This document shows positions 59,502 to 64,000 of a stretch of DNA of 64,000 bases, in pieces. A program made the position numbers and the translations under genes. Position 1 is the stretch's first letter. Each line of letters starts with the position of its first letter. Source of the stretch: Podaxis mareebaensis (taxonomy: Eukaryota; Basidiomycota; Agaricomycetes; Agaricales; Agaricaceae); NCBI GenBank assembly GCA_018524725.1, contig JAEUWP010000583.1:1-64000 (forward strand). Reading direction: 5' to 3'. The notes under the pieces were generated by a model. It saw nothing but the letters and a program-made list of their open reading frames with translations. It did not search any database and was not told the origin of the DNA.

Positions 59502-62500
59502 TCATTTGAGCGAGAGTTTCCCTCCGAACCGCTTCTTCGCGATCGCATCTAGTCGCCCCTTCACCTCTTTGAATGCCTTCCACCAAGCAACCGCTGCACG
59601 CCCATTCGGATCTTTGCATTCCATCTCCAAATCCATATTCTCGAACTCTCCCCAGATTCGCCTCAACAACACAAGCCACCACTTCATGATCGCCACCGCC
59701 CTCTCCAACCCCGTATCTCCTTCCTTACTCTCCATGCATTGTAACAGATACTTTGAGAAGAATTCGATATCCTTCTCCTTCGGCGCCCAATGTCTATATC
59801 CTGTCACCCATCTCTCGATCACAACCTGGATGTCATCCGTCTCAAAGTAACACAGCTTTTCCTTTTTCTCTTTCCCTTGTTGCCGCAACACTGGAGGTTG
59901 GATGTAAGCAGCTTTTGGTGCAGGCCCGCGTCTGCGGCGTCTGGAAGGTGACATGAAGGGTTTTGCGGGCTTGAGGATCTTCCGCCGGGTCGGCCCGTCC
60001 GGAACATTTCCTTCCTTCTTTATGATCCTTGCTCGTACAAGTTGCTCCCGCTGCACTTTCACGGGTAACGCAGCAAAGACTTCTGGATCTATATTGAGTT
60101 CCCGGAGTTCCCCATCGGTTATGCGAACAGGTGGTGGTTTGGGTTTATCCAGTCCAAGTGCCCGAAGCAGTGATTTGTTGCCGTATATGCTGGTCCCCCG
60201 TCGTGGTGCAAGTTTTTCTGTAATACGTTTGTAATTGGACCCTTTGTCGAAGGTCGTTTTTTGGGGGAAGATCCCGGGTTTAGGTATTGGGACTGCGTTC
60301 CGAAGGGGATGGGAGGTTTGTCGGAGTGGGTGAGAAGTTTGTCGAAGGGGGTGAGAGGGTCGACGTTTCTGGGGAGTAGCGGGAGGTATAGCCCGGGAGG
60401 GACTTGCAACAGCAGACCCACCAGCTACCTGCGGTGAACCTGAGCGTCGTTTGTACTCCATTTCCAATTCCTCTCTGACTTCCCTCGGCAAAGCCTCGAA
60501 TACGGTCATGTCGACTTGCGAAAAGGATGGCAGGTCAACGTATTCAGGTTTAGTTGAGGAATTGGAAGGACGGCTAGAGCCAGCAGTGGGCTTTACGGGT
60601 GAACAAGACTCGAGTTTCTGGGCCTTGTCATCGGGGACTGAAATGAACTCTACTCGTTCGTCCTTCTTAGGACTCGAATGCCGTTCCTTGGGGAGACCTT
60701 CGACTTTCTTGAAAGGTAACACTGACTGCATCCCTTGCATAGAAGTCGAGGGGTTTTTCGCGGGTTCCAATTTCTGAATTTGAATACCGATGCCCCTCAG
60801 CTCCTTTGGATTGAAGTTGAACGACTTCAGCATCCTCCAAGCGTGCTCGCCAATGATCTTGTCGTCGCTGACGGCATTTCCGCCGAGGCCAATTAGTTGG
60901 CTTTGCTTGTTGAAGGTGTCACACTTGCCATGGCCGAGGAACTATCCGATGTGCATGAGTAACGTTATTGGTGGATCAAGCTGGTGTAACTTGCCTTGGG
61001 TGGTTCAACAGGGGCCGTCGGATCCCGTTTCATTATCTTCAAAGTGATCATCCGCCCAGACATCTTCACTTCATCTAATCTGCGCTTCACCTCCTCCGCC
61101 ATCTGATAAATAAACTTCTCCGCCTGTTCATTGTTCTCAAAGCGAATGCCGTACTAATTACCGCGAACATTAGCCCTTGGTCAGGACACTTACACGGCAA
61201 CGTTACTCACATTAATTTCACAGCTAACCGACTTCCTCTCCTTACTACTCTCCAGCTGCCTCTCATCGATTCCACGGATCGCATTATACAAGGTCTCCCC
61301 CGTGGTCTTGCCAAGCGCATCGCATAAAACACGTTTACTCTTGTCCAAGAGTTCACCCAACTTGCGGGTTCCCAGCTTTTCAAGAGCCTTTTGTTTCGTG
61401 TTATATCCGAAACCGTGGAGGTCGGAGATCTCTAGTGGCGCGAGGAAAGCAGGTATTTCGTCTGAGAGGAGATGATATGATTTCGCCGGTTTCGCGCGGC
61501 GTGTGGCTAAGCGTGCAAGGAGGATATTATGTGCTATACCAATGCTCACTGAAAGGGCGATGTGAACCTACGTGATATTTGTATGAACATATACACTCAC
61601 CTTCGCAGTTTGTTGATTCGCGGATGGCATCGCGGATGGACTCGGCCACCTCTTTGGCAGGATCCTTTCCATGGCCGTCTCCCAACTCCATCTCAAGAAC
61701 CTCAGTTCGAGATTGTACAGCATTTGTCACATCGATCAGCGCTTCGTCGACTGAGACTGCTTGTAGGTCATCCGCAAATGACATGAGGACGGTGTAGAAT
61801 TTGAGGGAGAATTCCTTGTATCTATGCATTTATCAGCAGACTCGGATAGGCTTTTAACGGAGTCTTACCTCTCGAACTCATATGGGATCGTAACTACAGC
61901 AGGACATAATTTCCGAGCCTGCTGCAGGCTGAACTTTGCGGTCAGTCTTAGCGTCGGTATAAGCAGCTAAAGACCCACCTCATACCATTCCGTATCCCGA
62001 ACTCCCGAGCTTCATAACTACAACTAGCGATCTCACTTGTACTCGACTCTCCACCTTGAGCCCCCTGCGAATGACAAACGACCACAGGCTTTCCCTTCAA
62101 CTCCGAACGTGATACCAGCCCAGCCGACACAAAAAAACAGTCGAAGTCGCAATGCATAATAACGCGCTCATTCCGATCCACAGACTTCGCCTTTCCTTTC
62201 CCCTTCCACTTCCTTGGTGAATTCAGCTGAAGGTGTTCCCCTCGCATACTGACGCCATTCATCTCTGGCCTAGGCACAGCTTCGGGGGTACTCGACATCC
62301 TAGCTTCTGCACATTCCTGGGCTTCCATCACCAATGCTCTGAGTTCTGACTTCCAGGTAGCAAGGTGGTGGAGCCGTGAGTTTTTGTAGTAGGCTTCGAT
62401 GAAGTCGGGTGCAATCGAAGTATGGGCTTTGCGCCAGTCAGGATTGGCCATGACTCGTTGAGCATTTGGGTTAGATACTGCGGAGGAGTAGTTAGGTACG

Positions 62501-63490
62501 CGGCGGGCGTCCGATTCTGTCTTGGGGTCAGTTGTGTAAAGGGGATCCGTCTGATCAGGTGGAGGTTTGGCGGGTGGGGCGACGATAGGGTAGGTTGGGA
62601 CGATGTCTGTAACCGGCTTGTTCCTCCCTGGTCCAGATGAGTTGGAATCTATGCGAGCCGTGAGAGTACTGCTGATGGTTTGTTGCCTGGCTGATTGCCC
62701 TTGACTGTTCTCCACTCGCTCGTTTGGCTTGAAAATGTAGTCTTTCCATGGCAGAAGTACCCCAGCTGCAACACTCTCTGTGAGCCATTCTGGTCTCACG
62801 ACCTTCATCAATTTGAATTCCTTGATCTTTGCAGGCGTCAAGGAGCAGGTGATGATGTGAGTTCTAGAGCACTTTATTCAGAGACGATGGTCGTTCAGAG
62901 CCGGACTGTCAAACATACACTATACTTTTCCTATCCAAGTAGGGTTGATAAATTCCTCCATTCTCGACAATCAACTTCCTTAGCTCTTGTACAGATGGAC
63001 GAGTCCAACCATTGATCTGAAGGGGTCGGGGTTAGAGGTCAGAAAGAGAATAACATTGTACAGGCGAATAACTGACATAGATTGCAAGTCCTTCAAATAT
63101 GCCACTATTTTTTGCTTCTTTTGCATTTGTCTTGCGTTCCAGCTCCTGATTCTGTATTTGTAGTTTGGCTCTCTTCCTCCGCATATATTCACCAAATTGT
63201 CCGAAACGAGAGGGTCCATAGATATCTTCGTCTTGCGCTTCCTGAATTCCCCCTTGTTCAGGTTCAACATCAGAATGCCGCCGCTTGAGGTCCGGTTGAG
63301 CGGGTGGCGGTGGAGACTCTTCATCCTCAGTATCGTCTTCAACAACTATTGGTTCACTTGATGGCTGAGGCTGTACAACTGGAGGATTATCGCCTGGTAG
63401 GACAATGTTCTGGAGAGCTTCAAGGAATTGGGAGTCTTCGCTTCCAAAATAATCAGAATAACTTTGAGAGGCCTCGAGGGGCTTGTCCAT
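59502..63490 (-). CDS. REV1: DNA repair protein REV1 (Y-family deoxycytidyl transferase)
   Basis: REV1 inserts dCMP opposite damaged bases and scaffolds translesion polymerases. The start MDKPLEASQSYSDYFGSEDS begins an acidic N-terminal part. A BRCT domain follows (IFEGLAIYINGWTRPSVQEL, IVENGGIY, VVRPEWLTESVAAGVLLPW). The catalytic core has VIMHCDFDCFFVSAGL, ASCSYEAREFGIRNGM, FADDLQAVSVDEALIDV (catalytic SVDEA), SIGIAHNILLARLATRRAKP, HGFGYNTKQKALEKLG and the little-finger part (RMITLKIMKRDP). The C-terminal part has two ubiquitin-binding-like motifs (FEALPREVREELEMEYKRR and VFAALPVKVQREQLVRAR) and a helical C-terminal interaction domain with WLVLLRRIWGEFENM. About nine short introns are present, and the length of about 1,150 aa fits the family. 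Confidence 0.95.
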
Positions 63491-63881
63491 TATGAGCCAT
63501 TCATATTCACAAGAGCATTAGCATGAATATTGGGGTTGCTGAGAGATAGACGGTGAATGAATGTGAGTCAAGATGTCAAGACTACTTTGACTGCTTTGAC
63601 TTCGCGGGAGGCGTGTCAAAGGGGTCGTGACTGGGCACGTGATGAGACGAGAGTGCCAATGGCTCGACCCCCTTGCCCGGAGGCCCGCTCATACTTACCG
63701 TTGGATTTTATGTCCCAAAAAGCAATCCATTCGTAGGGAGGAACTGTGGGCAAGCATATCCTAGGCTTGCTAGTCCTTGCTCGCCCCTTCCCACAAATAG
63801 ACTGCAGCCGCGAAATCTGTTCTGGACATCGAAAATGGGCTCCTGGAGTTGACGTAACCTTGCCAGTTAGACTTTGCTAGC
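63491..63881. other. Divergent promoter, REV1 / possible next gene
   Basis: About 390 bp without a gene. No TATA box is evident. Confidence 0.5.
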
Positions 63882-64000
63882 ATGCTACCACGTTCATCTA
63901 CGAAGGCTCTCTTATTCCCAGCGGCCTCTCATCCAGCTATCTCGAATCCACATGTTGTTTTCGCAGCTCTTATTCCCTCTCGTCGCGACTACCATATTTT
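63882..64000 (+). CDS. Possible 5' end of a further gene, cut by the window edge
   Basis: From the ATG at 63882 a frame stays open to the end of the window (39 codons). Its N-terminus (MLPRSSTKALLFPAASHPAI) has Arg and Ser, no acidic residues and short hydrophobic runs, as in mitochondrial presequences. No domain is visible because the rest is outside the window. It could also be non-coding. Confidence 0.35.
   Translation, partial: MLPRSSTKALLFPAASHPAISNPHVVFAALIPSRRDYHI

Overview
The window is eukaryotic nuclear DNA from a filamentous fungus, most likely an Agaricomycete (mushroom-forming basidiomycete). The genes have many 45-75 nt introns with GT..AG ends. They include the fungal-specific translation factor eEF3, a Zn2Cys6 regulator with a fungal transcription-factor domain, a polysaccharide lyase 14-like pair and a Ty3/gypsy chromovirus. 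I see no prokaryotic operons, CRISPR arrays or rRNA.

Layout: 1-10307 is a nearly complete, decayed Ty3/gypsy element on the minus strand. In minus-strand order it has a 545-bp 5' LTR candidate, a primer-binding site, gag, protease, reverse transcriptase, RNase H, integrase, a chromodomain and about 2 kb of extra coding sequence. The window begins at what looks like its polypurine tract. 10.9-17.1 kb holds WBP1 (oligosaccharyltransferase), adenylate kinase and a Zn2Cys6 regulator. 17.1-21.5 kb has no recognisable gene. 21.5-40.6 kb is a dense housekeeping block: a CBM21 protein phosphatase-1 regulator, PFS2 and VPH1 (divergent), eEF3, a LACTB2-type metallo-beta-lactamase and the splicing factor CWC22. 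41.9-50.2 kb has an F-box protein, an M50B-type membrane peptidase, a Rab11/Ypt31 GTPase and a rhamnose-mutarotase-like protein. 52.4-59.1 kb is a symmetrical cluster, PL14 - methyltransferase - methyltransferase - PL14. 59.5-63.5 kb is REV1, and a further gene may start at 63.9 kb.

The most unusual signal is in the retroelement. The whole element, coding and LTR, is packed with short, mutually unrelated, mostly perfect inverted repeats (stems 7-12 bp, loops usually 3-10 nt). I found more than 55 by eye with stems of at least 7 bp, where random sequence would give roughly 7, and about 18 with stems of at least 9 bp, where under one is expected. Many sit inside conserved protein domains and appear to be accommodated by codon choice. 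The neighbouring host genes do not look like this. I know of no described retrotransposon family with this property. It could reflect selection for a highly structured genomic RNA, or a template-switching reverse transcriptase that turns near-palindromes into perfect ones.

The host genes are mostly independent housekeeping functions: ER N-glycosylation, adenylate homeostasis, glycogen/PP1 control, mRNA 3'-end processing, vacuolar acidification, translation elongation, splicing, vesicle traffic and translesion DNA synthesis. Two paralogue pairs, the methyltransferases and the PL14 proteins, point to recent local duplication in 52-59 kb.
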